DNA of 64,000 nt from Calamus simplicifolius (Eukaryota; Streptophyta; Magnoliopsida; Arecales; Arecaceae), in NCBI GenBank assembly GCA_900491605.1, contig UESW01005086.1, positions 62,001-126,000 of the forward strand, given 5' to 3'. Shown in pieces: positions 31,086 to 44,587 of the stretch; position 1 is the first letter of the stretch; each line of letters begins with the position of its first letter. Under the pieces are notes generated by a model. It saw only the letters and a program-made list of their open reading frames with translations, was not told the DNA's origin and did no database searches. Made by a program: the position numbers and the translations under genes.

Positions 31086-33158
31086 CTTATCTTACTTCGT
31101 CTCTCCAATGGTCCGAGATCGATCGTCGTCGATCGAGATCAGGGCTTGGATCGATCGCAACCATCGGATCGTCGCCGATTGGATGGATCGCAATGGTCCG
31201 AGATTGATCGTCACCGATCAGATGGATCGCAACGGTCCGAGATCAATCGTCGCTGATCGGGATCAGGGCTTGGATCAATCGCAACCATTGGATCGTCGCC
31301 GATCGGATGGATCGCAACGGTCCGAAATCGATCATCGCCGATCGGGATCAGGGCTTGGATCAATCGCAACCGTCAGATCGATCGCAATGGTCCGAGATCG
31401 ATCCACGTCGATCGGGATGACGGCTTGGATCGATCGCAACCGTCGGATCATCGCCGATCGGATGGATCGCAATGGTCCGAGATCGATCCTCGCCGATCGG
31501 GATCAGGGCTTGATCGATCGCAACCGTCGGATCGCCACCGATCGGATGGATCGCAATGGTCCAAGATCGATCGTCGCCGATCGGGATCACATCTTGGATT
31601 GATTGCAACCATCGGATCGTCATCGATTGGATCGATCGCAACGGTCCGAGATCAATCATCGCCGATCAGGATCAGGGCTTGGATCGATCGCAACCATCGG
31701 ATCATCACTGATCAGATCGATCGCAATGGTCTGAGATCGATCCTCGCCGATCGTATGACGGCTTGGATCGATCGCAACCGTCAGATCGTCACCGATCGGA
31801 TGGATCACAATGGTCGAGATCGATCATCGTCGATCGAGATCAGGGCTTTGATCGATCGCAACCGTCAGATCATCCCCGATCAGATCAATCGCAATGGTCC
31901 GAGATCGATCCTTGCCGACCGAGATCATGGCTTGGATCGATCGCCACCATCGGATCGTCGTCGATCAGATGGATCGCAATGGTCCAAGATCGATCATCGC
32001 CGATCGGGATCAGGGCTTGGATCGATCGCAACCATCAGATCATCACCGATTGGATCGATCGCAATGGTCTGAGACCGATCCTCGCCGATCGTGATCACGT
32101 CTTGGATCGATAGCAACCATCAGATTGTCGCCGATCAGATGGATCGCAACGGTCCGAGATTGATCATCGCCGATCGGGATCATGGCTTGGATCGATCGCA
32201 ATCATCGGATCGTCACCAATCAGATGGATCACAATGATTCGAGATCGATCATCGCTGATCGAGATTAGGGCTTGGATCGATCGCAACCATCTGATCATCG
32301 CCGATCGGATGGATCGCAATGGTCCAAGATCGATCGTTGCCGATCGGGATCAGGGCTTGGATCGATCGCAACCGTCGGATCGTCGTCGATCAGATTGATC
32401 AAAACGGTCCGAGATCATCGTCGCTGATCGAGATCAGGGCTTGGATCGATCGCAATCGTCGGATCGTCGCCGATCGGATGGATCGCAATGGTCCGAGATC
32501 GATCATCGATGATCGGGATCACGGCTTGGATCGATCACACCATCGGATCATCGCCGATCCAATGGATCGCAATGGTCCAAGATCGATCGTAGCCGATCGG
32601 GATCAGGGCTTAGATTGATCGCAACCATCTGATCGTCGCCGATCGGATCAATCGCAACGGTCCGTGATCGATCATCGCCGATCGGGATCACGTCTTGGAT
32701 CGATCGCATCCATCGGATCATCGCCGATCGGATGGATCGCAACGGTCCAGATCGATCATCGTCGATCGGGATCACGTCTTGGATCGATCGCAACCATCGG
32801 ATCGTCGCTAATTGGATCGATCGCAATGGTCCGAGATCGATCCTCACTGATTGAGATGACAGCTTGGATCAGTCGCAACCATCGGATCATCACCGATCGA
32901 TGGATCGCAACAGTCGAGATCGATCATCGCCGATCGGGATCATGGCTTGAATCGATTGCAACCATCGGATCATCGCCGATCGGATGGATCACAATGGTCC
33001 GAGATCAATCATCGTCGATCGGGATTAGGGCTTGGATCGATCGCAACCATCTGATCGTCGCCGATTAGATCGATCGCAACGGTCCGAGATCGATCGTCGC
33101 CGATCGGGATCACGTCTTGGATCGATCGCAACCATCGGATCGTCGTCGATCGGATGGA
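31086..33158 (+). repeat. GATC-rich satellite array in CACTA A (about 85-bp units)
   Basis: The unit contains GGATCGATCGCAACC, CGGATCGTCGCCGATCGG, ATGGATCGCAACGGTCCGAG and GGGATCAGGGCTTGG. The GGCTTGG mark recurs at about 85-bp steps (31265, 31350, 31420, 31505, 31590, 31674 and so on), with some irregular half-unit steps, which suggests a two-part monomer of about 42 bp. GATC occurs about every 8-10 bp. Overlapping ORFs of 182 and 215 codons are products of repeat composition. Confidence 0.95.
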
Positions 33159-34022
33159 ATTTAATTCTTAAATTAAAATAATTAAATAATTTTTAGAGAA
33201 TTCAATTTTTATGAAATTTAATTATTAAATTAAAATATTGCGATGCGGTTAAATGCATCGCAAATTAATTAAAAAAATTAATTATTTTAAATAGCGATGC
33301 ATTAGCGACGCAATAAACCAGAAAATTTTTAAAAAATAATTTTTAACGTTGTGACGGATGTATTGCGTCGCAAGTTTTTTTTAAAAAAAAATTAAATTTT
33401 ATAAAAAATTAAAAATAAAAATTGCGAAAACAAATTGCGACGTAACTTCTTGCGTAATTGCATTGCAACTAAAAAAAATAAATTTTATAAAAAATTAAAA
33501 ATAAAACATTGCAATGTAACTTTTTGTGTCGCAATTATTTTAGAGAATTTAATTTTTATGAAATTTAGTTATGAAATAAAAATATTGTGACGCAGTTAAT
33601 TACGTCACAAATTAAAATTAAAATTAATTATTTTAAATAGCGATGCATTAGCACCGCAATAAACTAGAAAATTAAAAAAATTAATTTTTAATATTGCGAC
33701 ATGTATTGTGTCGTAATTTTTTTAGCGACGTAACTTCTTGCGTCGCTATTATTTGTAGAGAAATTAATTTTTATCAAATTTAATTATGAAATAAAAATAT
33801 TGCGACGCATTAGCAACACATTTTCCTAGAAAATAAAAAATATCCCGTCGAATATTGCCGCCAAAATAGCGATGCAATTATTGGTGTCGTTATTATTCTC
33901 AGTAAAAAAAATTTGTTAACGACGGATTAGCAACGCATAATTGCGTCGCTAATCCTTATTATATTTTAAAAAAAATAGCGAGGGATTAGCGACGCAAAAT
34001 TGCGTCGCTAATCCCTAATATA
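33159..34022. repeat. left subterminal region of CACTA A
   Basis: AT-rich DNA sprinkled with short motifs GCGACGCA / TGCGTCGC in both orientations (for example GATTAGCGACGCAAAATTGC and ATTGCGTCGCTAATCC near 33980-34010). Short repeats of this kind at CACTA ends are the binding sites of the element's own DNA-binding protein in En/Spm; by analogy these are the cis sites of this family. Confidence 0.8.
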
Positions 34023-34024
34023 TA

Positions 34025-34740
34025 TGTCGCGCCCGACCCGCCCTACGGCCTCTTCTTCTTCCTCTCCCTAAACCCTAGCCACCGTCCCTCCTCCGGCTCC
34101 CTCCGCCCCCTCCCCCGGTGCAAGCAGCCTACCGGCGGCGACGCCCCCCCCCCCCCCCCCCCCCGGCGGCGTCCCCGAGTTTGCAAGGTAAGCCCCCCTG
34201 GCCCTCCCCCCCCTCCCTGCCCTCCCGTTTTCGGCCATGGCTGCCGCCGTGGCCTAGCCACCATGGGGTTTTCCCCCCTTCGGCGGTGGCCAGGCCACCG
34301 TGGCCAGGCCACCGTATAAAAAAAATAGGAAGTCGGGGTGGGGTATTTCCCCCACCCCTGAGGTGGCGGCCACGGCCGCCGCCTCAAGCCATGGCGCAGC
34401 AGTGGCTGGAGATGACGGCCACGGCAGCTGCCGTGGCCGGCGGTGGCTTGGCCACGGTGGTCAGGCCACCGTTTAAAAAAAAAAGGAAGTCGGGGTGGGG
34501 TTTTTCCCCCACCCTCGAGGCCACGGCCATGGCGGCGGCCGTGGCCGTCGTCTCAGGCCATGGCTCGGCAGTGGCCGGAGATGACGACCACGGCCGCGCT
34601 GTGGCCGGCGGTGGCCTGCCATGCCACCCTTTTTGTTAAAAAAAAAGGAAGTCGGGGTGGGGTTTTTCCCCCACCCCTGAGGCCACGGCGGTGGCCTGGC
34701 CACCGCCACGGTGGCTAGGTCACTGTTATTTAAAAAAAAA
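34025..34740 (+). repeat. GC-rich repeated leader of CACTA A (about 3 units)
   Basis: After CTCTTCTTCTTCCTCTCCCTA and a 21-base C run at 34144-34164 come repeats of about 155-165 bp. Each is a GGCCACGG/GTGGCC-rich part, then an A-tract (CCGTTTAAAAAAAAAA type at 34312, 34470, 34635 and 34722), then TCGGGGTGGGG-TTTTTCCCCC. Element B has about six such units. ORFs up to 173 codons run through it. Confidence 0.85.
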
Positions 34741-35952
34741 GGGGTGGTGTTTATGAAGTCAATTTTAGATGAAATATTAGAACAATTTGCATGCGATCTA
34801 GAATCTTGTAATGCATAATTTAAAATCTGTTTATTTCTTGAAATAATGTTCATGATATTATTATTAAAATGCTTATCATGCAATTTATTTATTTTTGATA
34901 GTTTAGATGATTAAATTTTTAATGATTTTATATTTCTTTTTTACCTGTTATATTTTAGCTTAGCAAATTTTAAATATTTAGTTTTTAAATATTGTCACAA
35001 TTATTTTCTTAGCAAATTAGAAATTTTTTTTAGATTATTCATGTTATTCAATTGAAAGAAATTTGATATAGCAAACCATAATTTGATATAATTCCTCAAA
35101 TTCTAAACCAACCAATCAAAATAAATTCGATATCATGGACGAAAAATGATATAGCTCATTTAGAACGTTCTAAATTTAATGCATGAATATTAAATTTGAT
35201 ATAGTAAACTCAGAATCAAGTACTAAAAGAATTTATATTGAATGTGATTTGAGTTATTAGATTGAATTTATATTTAGTTTAGGCAAGGTTGAATCCATTT
35301 TTACTTATCTAAAGTAAATGCATATGACATACATGCTATGTCAAGTTCGTTCTTTGATTTTTCATACTATTTCTCACAGCACTATAACCTTTAGACCCGT
35401 TTGAGACTTTGTAAGACTTAGTCTTGCAAAGTCTCAAATTGTCCTAGTGGACAGTTTGAGATTATTTTTTGCGATATGTTTGTCTGCTATTCGTCATCGT
35501 TAGTTGAGCTGGCAATTTGTATATCCTCCTACGTTCTCCTAGTGTGGCATATAAGCCACACATTTGGGAGAACATATGGGGAATTGCTGCCGAAATTTCA
35601 ACGTAATCGATGATAATTTCTAGCAAAATAACATATCGCATAAAATAATCTTGAATGGGATAGGGCCTTACCTAAGTCCTAGTGGAGTGAAAGTGGAATT
35701 CATTTAGGACACTTGCTTACTTGTGAAGTCTAATGATTGAACGGAGCCCGGTCTTGGGCCTCGGTCCTGGATAGCACGTCAAGGATCGTAGCCATGGCCC
35801 GGCCTTGATTTATTGGTATAATTAAAGAGGCACAATATATGTTATTTACCTTAGATGTCTAAAAGAATTAATCTATTACTATAATGACTAATGCAAAATT
35901 ATACCGTTGTCTCCTTTAATGGTTTGCCAGGAATTGTATAACTTGGTCAAAA
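34741..35952 (+). other. AT-rich leader/intron ahead of CACTA A transposase, with foldback
   Basis: No ORF. It matches 53535-54726 in element B base by base with small differences. It includes a 38-bp hairpin (TTTGAGACTTTG... at 35400-35438) and a longer foldback at 35454-35655, described separately. The run ending TTTGCCAG near 35930 could be a splice acceptor just ahead of the transposase ATG. Confidence 0.65.
35454..35655. repeat. imperfect inverted repeat (foldback) in CACTA A leader
   Basis: The left arm GAGATTATTTTTTGCGATATG ... GTTCTCCTAGTGTGGC (to 35548) and the right arm GCCACACATTTGGGAGAAC ... AACATATCGCATAAAATAATC (35555-35655) pair around a 6-base loop. Element B has the same structure at about 54242-54435. 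Between A and B the base of the stem changes from GATTATT/AATAATC to GAATATT/AATATTC, so pairing is kept. Confidence 0.75.
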
Positions 35953-38900
35953 ATGAGCGAGGCTCGATCGTGGATGTATGTAAGGTTAAAAGATAGGTTG
36001 CTTAATCCAGATTTTCTGAATGAATTGGAAGAATTTATAGCATTTGCATGTAGTCAACCCGAATGGATGGATGGGCCTAGGATCAGGTGCCCCTACAACT
36101 TACGCAAGTGTCAGAATAAAGCCTATAGAGATGTTGAAACTATGAAGGTGCACTTGTGTAAAAAGGGGTTTGTTCCTGGGTACGATGTTTGGAACTGTCA
36201 TGGTGAAACTGAGGAAATGTTTGCAGCTGTCACTAGCCAAGATGTGTCAAATCCCATTGATGAACCATTTGTGAATTTAAACACATACGAAGAAATGGTG
36301 ATGAATGCATCGGGTAACGAATTCAACCAGAATACATTTATGGAAGAACCAAATCCAGATGCATAACAATTTTATGATATGTTGTGTTTTGCAAATCAAG
36401 AATTGCATCCTAGTTGTGAGAGTCATTCCCAATTGTCTATGGCTTCTCGGTTGTTGAATATTAAGGCGGAACATCGATTATCAGAAAAGGCATTCAATGC
36501 TGTAGCTGGGTTAATGAAGGAAGTTTTGCCAAATCATAATGTTGTAGCAGACAGTTTCTACTCAACGAAGAAGTTATTGCGTGGCCTTGGGCTCTCAGTT
36601 AATAAGATCGATTGTTGCTTGAACAATTGTATGATATATTGGGGTGAAGACTCAGAGCTGAGATGGTGTAAGATTTGCGGGCAATCGAGGTACAAAAACA
36701 TCAAAGGGGGAGCTAGTACAAGTAGGAGGAAAAGCATGCCTTACAAGAGGATGCATTACTTCCCTCTTACTCCATGCCTCCAGAGATTATACAGATCTGA
36801 GGCTACAGCTGTTGATATGAGATGGCATGGAGAACATGAATCTAAAGAAGATGAAATGCGACATCCATCAGATTCAAAAGCTTGGAAGCATTTCAATGAA
36901 AATCATCCTGATTTCGCAGAAGAAATAAGGAATGTTAGATTCGGTCTTTGTACCGATGGCTTCCAACCGTTTGGTCAAGCGGGGCAACAATATTCATTAT
37001 GGCCTGTAATACTGACTGTATATAATCTTCCACCGTGGAAGTGCATGAAAGATACTGCAATGTTTTTGACAGTTTTGGTTCCAGGACCAACAAATCCAAA
37101 AGAGAAGATTGATGTCATCTTACAACCGCTGGTAGCCGAATTGAAAATGTTGTGGGAAACATGAGTCATAGCCTACGACATTTCTATGAAACAAAATTTC
37201 ATCATGAGAGCTGCTTTGATGTGGACAATCAGTGACTTTCCGGTATAGGCAATGTTGTCCGGTTGGAGCACTTCTGGCCATCTAGCATGCCCTCATTGCA
37301 TGTATGATTCAGATGCATTTACATTGCAGAAGAGTGGTAAGCAGTCATGGTTTGATAATCATAGAAAGTTCTTGCCTTCGAATCATCCTTATAGGCGGAA
37401 CTTGATCGCCTTCCGGAAGAACAAAGCAGTCACAAAATTCGCCGAACCGATTAGGTCTGGCACATATATATTTGATACTATAGAGCATTTGGGGTTGAGG
37501 TATGCTTGGGAACCAGATGCAGATAGAATAAATGGCCGTATATGTAAAGAACATAACTGGAAGAAGTAAAGCATTTTTTGGGATTTGCCATATTGGAGCA
37601 CAAATCTCATCTGACACAACTTGGATGTTATGCATATTGAGAAAAATTTCTTTGATAACATATTTAACACGGTACTAAATATCCCGGGAAAAATCAAAGA
37701 CACTGCAAAGTTGAGAGAAGAACTTAATCAGTATTGCGGAAGAGGTGATTTGAGAAGGAATGCTGATGGGACCTATCCTAAAGCCTGTTACACTCTTGAC
37801 AAAAATCTACGAGAAGTTTTATGTAACTGGATTAGAGGATTAAAATTTCCTGATGGTTATGCTTCAAATATCGGTAGGTATGTGGACATGCATAAGCTCA
37901 AGTTGTTTGGCATGAAGAGTCATGATGTCATGTTTTCATGCAACGGTTATTGCCCATAGCTTTCATGAGTTGCTTCCGCAACATGTGTGGAAGGCATTGA
38001 CAGAGCTCAGCTTGTTCTTTAAGGAGTTATCTGCCGCAGTCATTACTTCTGCATCCATGGAAAGGCTTGAGGAAGAAATTTCAATTATTTTATGCAAGCT
38101 GGAGCGAATATTTCCTTCAAGTTTTTTTGACTCAATGGAGCATTTGCTGGTTCACTTGCCATACGAAGCACGTATAGCTGGTCCCGTGCAGTATCGCTGG
38201 ATGTATCCTTTCGAGAGGTAAACACCCAAATCAGTAATACATGTTGACATTTCAAATATTATTTTATTTATGCGAGGAAGTTGGTTTATTTATATTTTCA
38301 ACTTTATATATAGATATCTTAAGAAGTTAAAAAATAATGTGCGGAATAAGGCAAGGGTTGAAGGTTCTATATGCAATGCACACTTGGTTGAAGAAGTTTC
38401 AGCTTTTGCCTCGCATTACTTTGAGGGTCACGTTCATACGAGGACCCGCAATCTTGATCGTAACGATGACATATGTGTAGACGAAGGAGAACCTACTGAC
38501 GGTAGAATATCAATATTTAAAAGTATCGGCCGTTCATTTGGGAGGCAGAAGTCAAGACAATTAAGCGATGTGGAGTATAATGCAGCACATTATTACATCC
38601 TAATGAACTATAGAGAAGTCGACCCATACATTGAGTAAGTATATGTACAGTTCATTAATTGCTTAATTAGAACTTCTACTTTAAATTATAAAATACCATA
38701 CTATTTAATTGCTAACAGAAGTTTTAATTGTTATAATCCTTTAAGGATGTATTGTGATAGACAACGACAGATGGATCCCAGCATCAGTCTAATTGCCATT
38801 GGGCAGAAGTTAGAAATGGAGTTCCCTTATTGGTTTTATGAATTTGTGAGTACCATTACTCAATCAATTACAATAATGGCTTTCATTTTTTAAATTTATT

Positions 38901-39651
38901 GTTAATAGCTTATTAATTTATAGGTAAACGGTCCATGGTTCACAACAATATTTTCATTAAATGCCTGGCACAGTGGCCATTGAAGACCGTAACTACCTAT
39001 ACTGGCATTTTATTAATGGATACAAATATCAAATTGAACGACTAGCATCTTCAAGAGGGACGTAGAATTGGGGCGTATGTGTTAAGGAGAAAGTGTTGAA
39101 GCAAATATGCATGATTATTACGGAAAGTTAGTAGAGGTGGTCAAAGTTGAATATCCCGGTTGGCCTATGAAACAAACGGTATTGTTTCGTTGTGATTGGT
39201 TTGATCCGACAATTCCTGTCAGTAAAAGGGTTCATAATGACTACAATCTAGTTGAAGTAAACCATCGACAAAGATTGCAAAATATGAACCATTCATTCTT
39301 GCATCCTAAGCTCAGCAAGTGTTTTACTGTGGATATCCAAGTTTGCGCAACGACAAGCGAGATTGGTGGGCTGTTTCTAAAATCGTTCCACGTTCAATAA
39401 TCATATTAGATGAGAGTTCATCAAGTCAATCAACTGAGTGCCCCGCATTTCAAGATGATGAGATGGAAATGCATGCAATTGAGGACGACACAAGGGCTCC
39501 TGAAACATCACTTAGAGATCCAAATGGGGATGTCCAAGAAATTGAGGATGCAAACGTTCGGTTTCCTTCCAATGATAATAAAACTGAATCACAGTCTGAT
39601 ACAACATCGGATGTTGAACCAACATTTCACGAAACAAATGACACTGATTAA
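35953..39651 (+). pseudogene. CACTA A TNP2-type transposase, stops and frameshifts
   Basis: The ATG at 35953 begins MSEARSWMYVRLKDRLLNPD, a Transpos_assoc domain with FIAFACSQPEWMDGPRIRCP. The Transposase_21 domain spans about 36370-37900: RLSEKAFNAVAGLMKEVLPN, WCKICGQSRYK, MHYFPLTPCLQRLYRS, WKHFNENHPDFAEEIRNVRF, LPPWKCMKDTAMFLTVLVPG, then LSGWSTSGHLACPHCMYDSD and LDVMHIEKNFFDNIFNTVLN. A DUF4218-like part follows (HVWKALTELSLFFKELSAAV, LLVHLPYEARIAGPVQYRWM), and a DUF4216-like part is at 39000-39400 (WFDPTIPVSKRVHNDYNLVE). Introns are visible at 38218-38313, 38635-38745 and 38846-38923. Compared with B, CAA became TAA at 36364, GGA became TGA near 37162, and a TAG arose near 37245. It would cut at the element ends. 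Confidence 0.9.
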
Positions 39652-39760
39652 AGATATAGGTTCATTCAATTTCGATTTATTTTTATAAGTGTTTAATTTT
39701 TGTATGTTTATTAATTATTCATAATTATATTGCATTGCATTAATCTTTAGTATTTATAGT

Positions 39761-41200
39761 ATGACAGACCGAGGTAGATCTACCCCTGACGGACATAGCC
39801 CTGCTGCATCACATCCCACTACCAGGCCTGACGTACGGACTTCCGCCTCTCCAGGCGTCGACGCTCACCCTGTATTTTCCTCTACCCGCTCGGCGCAGAC
39901 CTCTGAGAGTTCTTCTATGGTCGGTCGCACCGTACTTCGATTGGATGCCGATGGGATGTAAGTATATACTAATTGTAACTATATATTTATATTTTTAAGT
40001 TAATTACTTATTTTAATTAGTTTTTTAATAGCTTTATTGAGCAGTATACTGTATTGAACCAGATTAGCTCTATATTTCAGAGCCGTGCTGATCCCAGTGG
40101 CTATGATTGGCACCATGTATCTGCGGCCACGAGGGAGTTTTATTTTTCAAAGTTTTAGGTAAACTATTTAAATACATTTTATAACTGATATAAAATTTTC
40201 TTATCTTTATATAATCTGAAACTAACCGTTTATTTCAATGCAGAAAAAGTTTACGTGGGACCCTACCATCCATGATGCCATTAGGGCAGCATGGAATGCT
40301 CTTGCGGCACGCCGATACTCCGACATGCTTTATTGTTGGAGGAGTTCGGGTGACCATCCAAGGCATGTGCCGGAGGGTATTTGGGCCAGCTGGTAGCAGG
40401 CGTGGCAGTTCGAGGCATGGATTAGGAGGTCCGCATCAGCCAGCACGAACCGCCGATCTGAGAAGGGCGTTCGTGGCACGGGCCTCTCCTGTCACACTAC
40501 TGGTTCCATTTCTATTCTGGAGCACAGGCGTCGTATGGTAAGAAACCATAAACAATTTAAATACTAATTTAGTCATTAACAAATACTTGCATTTATATTC
40601 TTTCTTCTGCTTTTGTAGTCCGAGCAGGAGAGCAGAGATCCTGATGAGTTTCGTTTATTCAGGGCGACACACACCAGGAAGGACAGTTCCTGGGTCGATA
40701 CACGATCACGGGAGATTGGGGTAAGAAATTAGATTTATATTTTATTTATTAATTTCTAATATTTTATTTAGCTTTATATATTGATTCATTTGTCATTGAT
40801 TTTATAACTCAAAGGCACGAGTCGAGGAGCTGCAGTTTCAGGCTTTGCAGGTCGACTCTACTGATGGGGGGCCACCCATCGAACTCTCACCAGAAGAGAG
40901 TCGACGTATATTTTTGGAGGCTGTTAGTGCCCAGTCGCGAGACCGTAGGGTCTATGGTTTAGGCACCAGAGCTTCAGATATTTTTCCCATCAAGGCTCCA
41001 GTTCGCGTGGTTCTGACGATATTCCTCCTGAGCAGATAGACGACATCCGGAGATCTATCAAGGAGGAAGTTCGCGAGGAGGTTCGGAAGGAGCTCTCAGA
41101 GATGAGAGAGCAGATGCGTCAGTTGCAGGATTTAGTTCGTCACCTGTCGCAGGATTCATCCCAGCCTCCGCAGCCTCCACAGCCGCCTGCAGACACTTGA
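39761..41200 (+). pseudogene. CACTA A second gene (PF03004 Ptta/En/Spm type), five exons
   Basis: The ATG at 39761 begins MTDRGRSTPDGHSPAASHPT. Exons are 39761-39957, 40032-40158, 40244-40537, 40619-40720 and 40815-41200, with GT...AG introns (39958-40031, 40159-40243, 40538-40618, 40721-40814). Exon 2 has DPSGYDWHHVSAATREFYF; exon 3 KKFTWDPTIHDAIRAAWNAL; exon 4 RDPDEFRLFRATHTRKDSSW; exon 5 RVYGLGTRAS and a charged coiled coil (RRSIKEEVREEVRKELSEMR) ending PPQPPQPPADT. This is the plant transposase (Ptta/En/Spm) family, in the TNP1-like position. The last codon of exon 2 is TAG where B has CAG, and exon 5 has a frameshift near 40990. Confidence 0.85.
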
Positions 41201-41875
41201 TGTATTTTTTTTATTTTTTCTGTTTTCTATATGAAAATTTTAAATAATTAATAAAATAAATTTTTATTTAGTTTTGAAAATTTTCTAATGGTTGTTTTGG
41301 TCAATTGTATTAGCAATTACATTGTATTAGCAAGTTTAATTTATATTATTTAATTTTTTTAAATAAATAAATTAATTTACTTTAAAAATTAATTTATTTT
41401 TCTTTTTTAAAAAAATTAATTAATTAATTAGCGATGCTATTTTTCGTTGCAATTAATTTAAAAAAATTAATAATTATGTTACTTTAATTTTTTTTAAAAA
41501 TTAAATTAACGAGTTAGCGAAGCAATTGTGACAAGATTTTACGTCGTAAATATTTTAAAAAATTTTATTTTTAATGTAGCAATGCATTAGTATGCGTCGC
41601 AATTATTTTTAAAAAACTTAAAAATTAATTTATTTTATTTTTTTAAATATAAATTCATTAATTAGCAACGCTATTTTTCATCACTATTAATTTAAAAAAA
41701 ATTAAAAATATTTTTTTAAATTTTTTTTTAAAAAATAAATTTATTAATTAGCGACGAGATTGCGACGAGATTGTCCGTCACAACTATTTTTAAAAAAAAA
41801 TTATTTTTCAATTAGAGATGCATTTTGTTGCATCGCAATATATTGCATCGATCATTTTAGTGACGCCTTAATTAA
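41201..41875. repeat. right subterminal region of CACTA A
   Basis: AT-rich with scattered GCGATGC/GCGACGC motifs, like 59930-60748 in element B but about 70-150 bp shorter at the end. It stops at GTGACGCCTTAATT (about 41875), joined directly to FAB1-like coding sequence. The terminal repeat itself is missing. Confidence 0.8.
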
Positions 41876-43884
41876 TCATAGTAACCAGGCCGAGCCTCAG
41901 ATAAGGCTACAGCGCAAGCTATTATGCTTGACATCTCATCATCTGAAACTGACAAAACATTGTCACCTGGACCAAATGTGAAGTACAACAAGTCCATTTC
42001 TGAAGCATATGGTTGATGCATCGGAGAAAGGTAGAGTGGAGTATAAGTATTAATAAATTCAAACTTCCGCAATGAACCACCATGAAGATCCTTTTTGTAT
42101 GCCCTTCGCAATTCAGAAAAGGAGCCCATATCCATTTGCCTGAGTCTTCTAATATGGAGCTGCAAAACTCTTGAGACGTTCTTAGATATTCCTTGGACAT
42201 GGACATGGCAGACATTTCACCACTACTAGCTGTCTCATCATCAGTATTTTGTTCCAGATCGCCAACCTTGTAGATGTATGGTTCTCTTGTAATTTGGATA
42301 GAGTAGTCCACCATCAGAAGTAGGAATGTGTGCTTCTTGGCCATTCTTGCTACTTTCAGTGGGAGTAGTAGATACATCAGCTGCTTTAGGACTGTGATTT
42401 CGGTCAAGAAAAGATACTGAATGCACCTCAAATTTCAGCAATCCATGCATCAGGAAAATTTTGGGCTCTGCTACTTGTGTCACCAGAGTCATCAGTTGAC
42501 TCAATTTTCAACTCAGTTTGTGTATCTTTAGCATGATAATTGCCACTAGAAGAAGAGGACTCATCTTCTATAAGAATATGACTTGCAGCTTCCAAAATCT
42601 TTTCACCATTTTCTGGTGGCTTCCTTTCAGCATACATGTTGCAGGTACTACCATTCTTATCTTGTTGGGCTTGTTTATGCTGAAGCTAATGCAAACGACG
42701 GTCCCAAACATATCTCTCAAGGAGTAGCTCCTGGTTTAGCCAATTTAAACCAAGAACCTCATGCATAGTTATTCCCAGCTGCTGACTATGATTAATAGCT
42801 TTAGCAAGGAAGCCTGCTTGGTCAACAGCAAAAAGGTCAAAAAATGATTATGGTGTTAATAAAATCAATGTGAATTCTTGAGTAAATTAGGAAAATAATA
42901 CCATGATATGGTAACGAAGAAAATCACTGAGAATTCTTAGCAAATTAGGAAACAAAAATCATGTTTCATAACCAACAACTCTCTAAGAAGCAGTATAAAC
43001 AACCTCGAACTCAGTTTTTTCTTGAGTCAGCATCTCTTCCACTTCAGAAATTTCTTTAAATAAGCCCGTTATATCCAAATACTTTTCATGATTGGGCTAG
43101 AACATTTAGATGAGTTGGGAAAAGGCTTAGATGAGTTGAGTTGAGTTGAGTTGAGTTGGCTAGAATATTTACTCTTCAACTTCTGCAGCAATTTTGCAAC
43201 CTCGGAGAAAAACAGATGTGCTCTAGTAAGAACATTAAACAGACAAATAAAAAGTCAACTTGCAAAAATAAATAAAATTAATGTATATTATAAAAGCAGC
43301 AATGCTGGATAGACAACAGAAACACAACTATAATAATAACGCACATTTGTGCTTCTCTCTTATGGCACTCTTGTCCATGAGGATTATGGAATTCCAAGAC
43401 TGGTGGTGGCTTACATATAGTATAGATTTCAACTGATGAATATCTGAACATGGCAACTTTGGAGCCTAATCTGAGAGTCAATCAGCATGAGTAAACAAGT
43501 TTGATGATCAAAAATATAGAAATAATAAACAATTTGTAAAATATAAGATTCAATACTATGCCAATACCCAAAAAAAACTAAGGCAGTCCCTGCACAGTGA
43601 ATGTCCACATTTAGATAACCTACTGACTGCAGAGTGGCTGAAAAGCTGATCTCTAGGAACTTCACAAACGAGAGACCACGTGTTGCAGTCGACATTACAA
43701 CCCTTCGTGTTGATTTTGGGATTCCACCTTCATACTCACATTTTAAACCTTGGGTCCACATCAAAATCTTTCCTTCATCTTTGCCAGATAGACATGACTG
43801 TGGAGGAAGTTCCCTGACATGAACAGTAAGATTTCCATTCTGGTCGGTATTGTATATTGTATATGTGTGACTCTGGTGGTTCAC

Positions 43885-43892
43885 CGCATGAC
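43885..43892. repeat. 8-bp target duplication, left (CGCATGAC)
   Basis: CGCATGAC directly before the hAT terminus; the same 8 bases follow the other terminus at 46640-46647. Eight bases is the hAT target length. Confidence 0.95.
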
Positions 43893-44365
43893 TAGAGGTG
43901 GGCACTGGGCCGTGCCGCCCATGGCACGGCACGGCCCAGGCCCTGATGGGCCGTGCCAGGCACGGCCCGGCACTGCTACAGTACCGGGCCGTGCCGGCAC
44001 GGCCCAGTTTACCGAGCCGTGCCGGGCTCAGAAAATTTTTTCTGTTGGCCCAGCACGGCACGGCCCATGACGGGCCTGGGCCGGCCCGTCGTGCCGTGCC
44101 GGCACGGCCCACCTGGGCCGTGCCTGGCACGACCCAGGTGGGCCTGAGCCGTGCCGGCCCAGATGGGCCGTGCCCGGCACGGCCCAGGTGGGCCTGAGCC
44201 GTGCCGGCCCAGGTGTGCCGTGCCAGGCACGGCCCAGGTGGGCCTGGGCCGTGCCGGCCCAGGTGGGCCATGCCAGGCACGGCCCAAGTGGGCCTGGGCC
44301 GTGCCTGCATGGCCCAAGTGGGCCTGGGCCGTGCCAGGCACGGCCCACCTGGGGCCTGGCCCATG
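43893..44365. repeat. left GC-rich palindromic arm of hAT element
   Basis: Multiple copies of GGCACGGCCCAGGTGGGCCT with partners GGGCCGTGCC, spaced about 50 bp. Nearly every stretch can pair with a neighbour. It is matched by the right arm at 46120-46639, with different unit order. Confidence 0.85.
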
Positions 44366-44587
44366 AACAGCTCAAATAAAAAAATTTATAAAAAATATAT
44401 TTTTTTGATAAATTAAAAAATTATTAAGAATAAAGAAATTTTATTAATATAAAGCCACCATAATGGTGGGGGGTTTGGTACAGACCCCTACCAGTTTATT
44501 AATTTAAAATTAAAATGGTACAGAAGGGAGGGGGGCTAGGCCTGACCTCTAGAACATAATACAATAAGTAAGAAGAAAAAAATAGAA

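Larger units (their letters stand above)
31086..41875 (+). mobile_element. CACTA (En/Spm-type) element A, left end missing
   Basis: It has the same internal plan as element B (50050-60748): GATC-rich satellite, AT-rich subterminal region with GCGACGCA motifs, GC-rich repeated leader, TNP2-type transposase, PF03004-type gene and right subterminal region. The left terminal CACTACAAGAAAA is absent; the satellite abuts a linker and fragment C. On the right it stops in the GACGCCTTAATT motif at 41875, directly against a FAB1-like exon, without a readable terminal inverted repeat. It carries about 2.07 kb of satellite where element B has 1.16 kb. Confidence 0.88.

Noticed and set aside
31054..33068. 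Overlapping ORFs of 99-215 codons in the satellite as genes
   Set aside because: They follow the tandem repeat in several frames, lack any domain and arise from the absence of stop codons in the monomer.
34043..34883. 173- and 136-codon ORFs in the CACTA GC-rich leader as a separate gene
   Set aside because: The frame follows the minisatellite unit and is not kept between elements A and B; kept only as an observation about the repeat.
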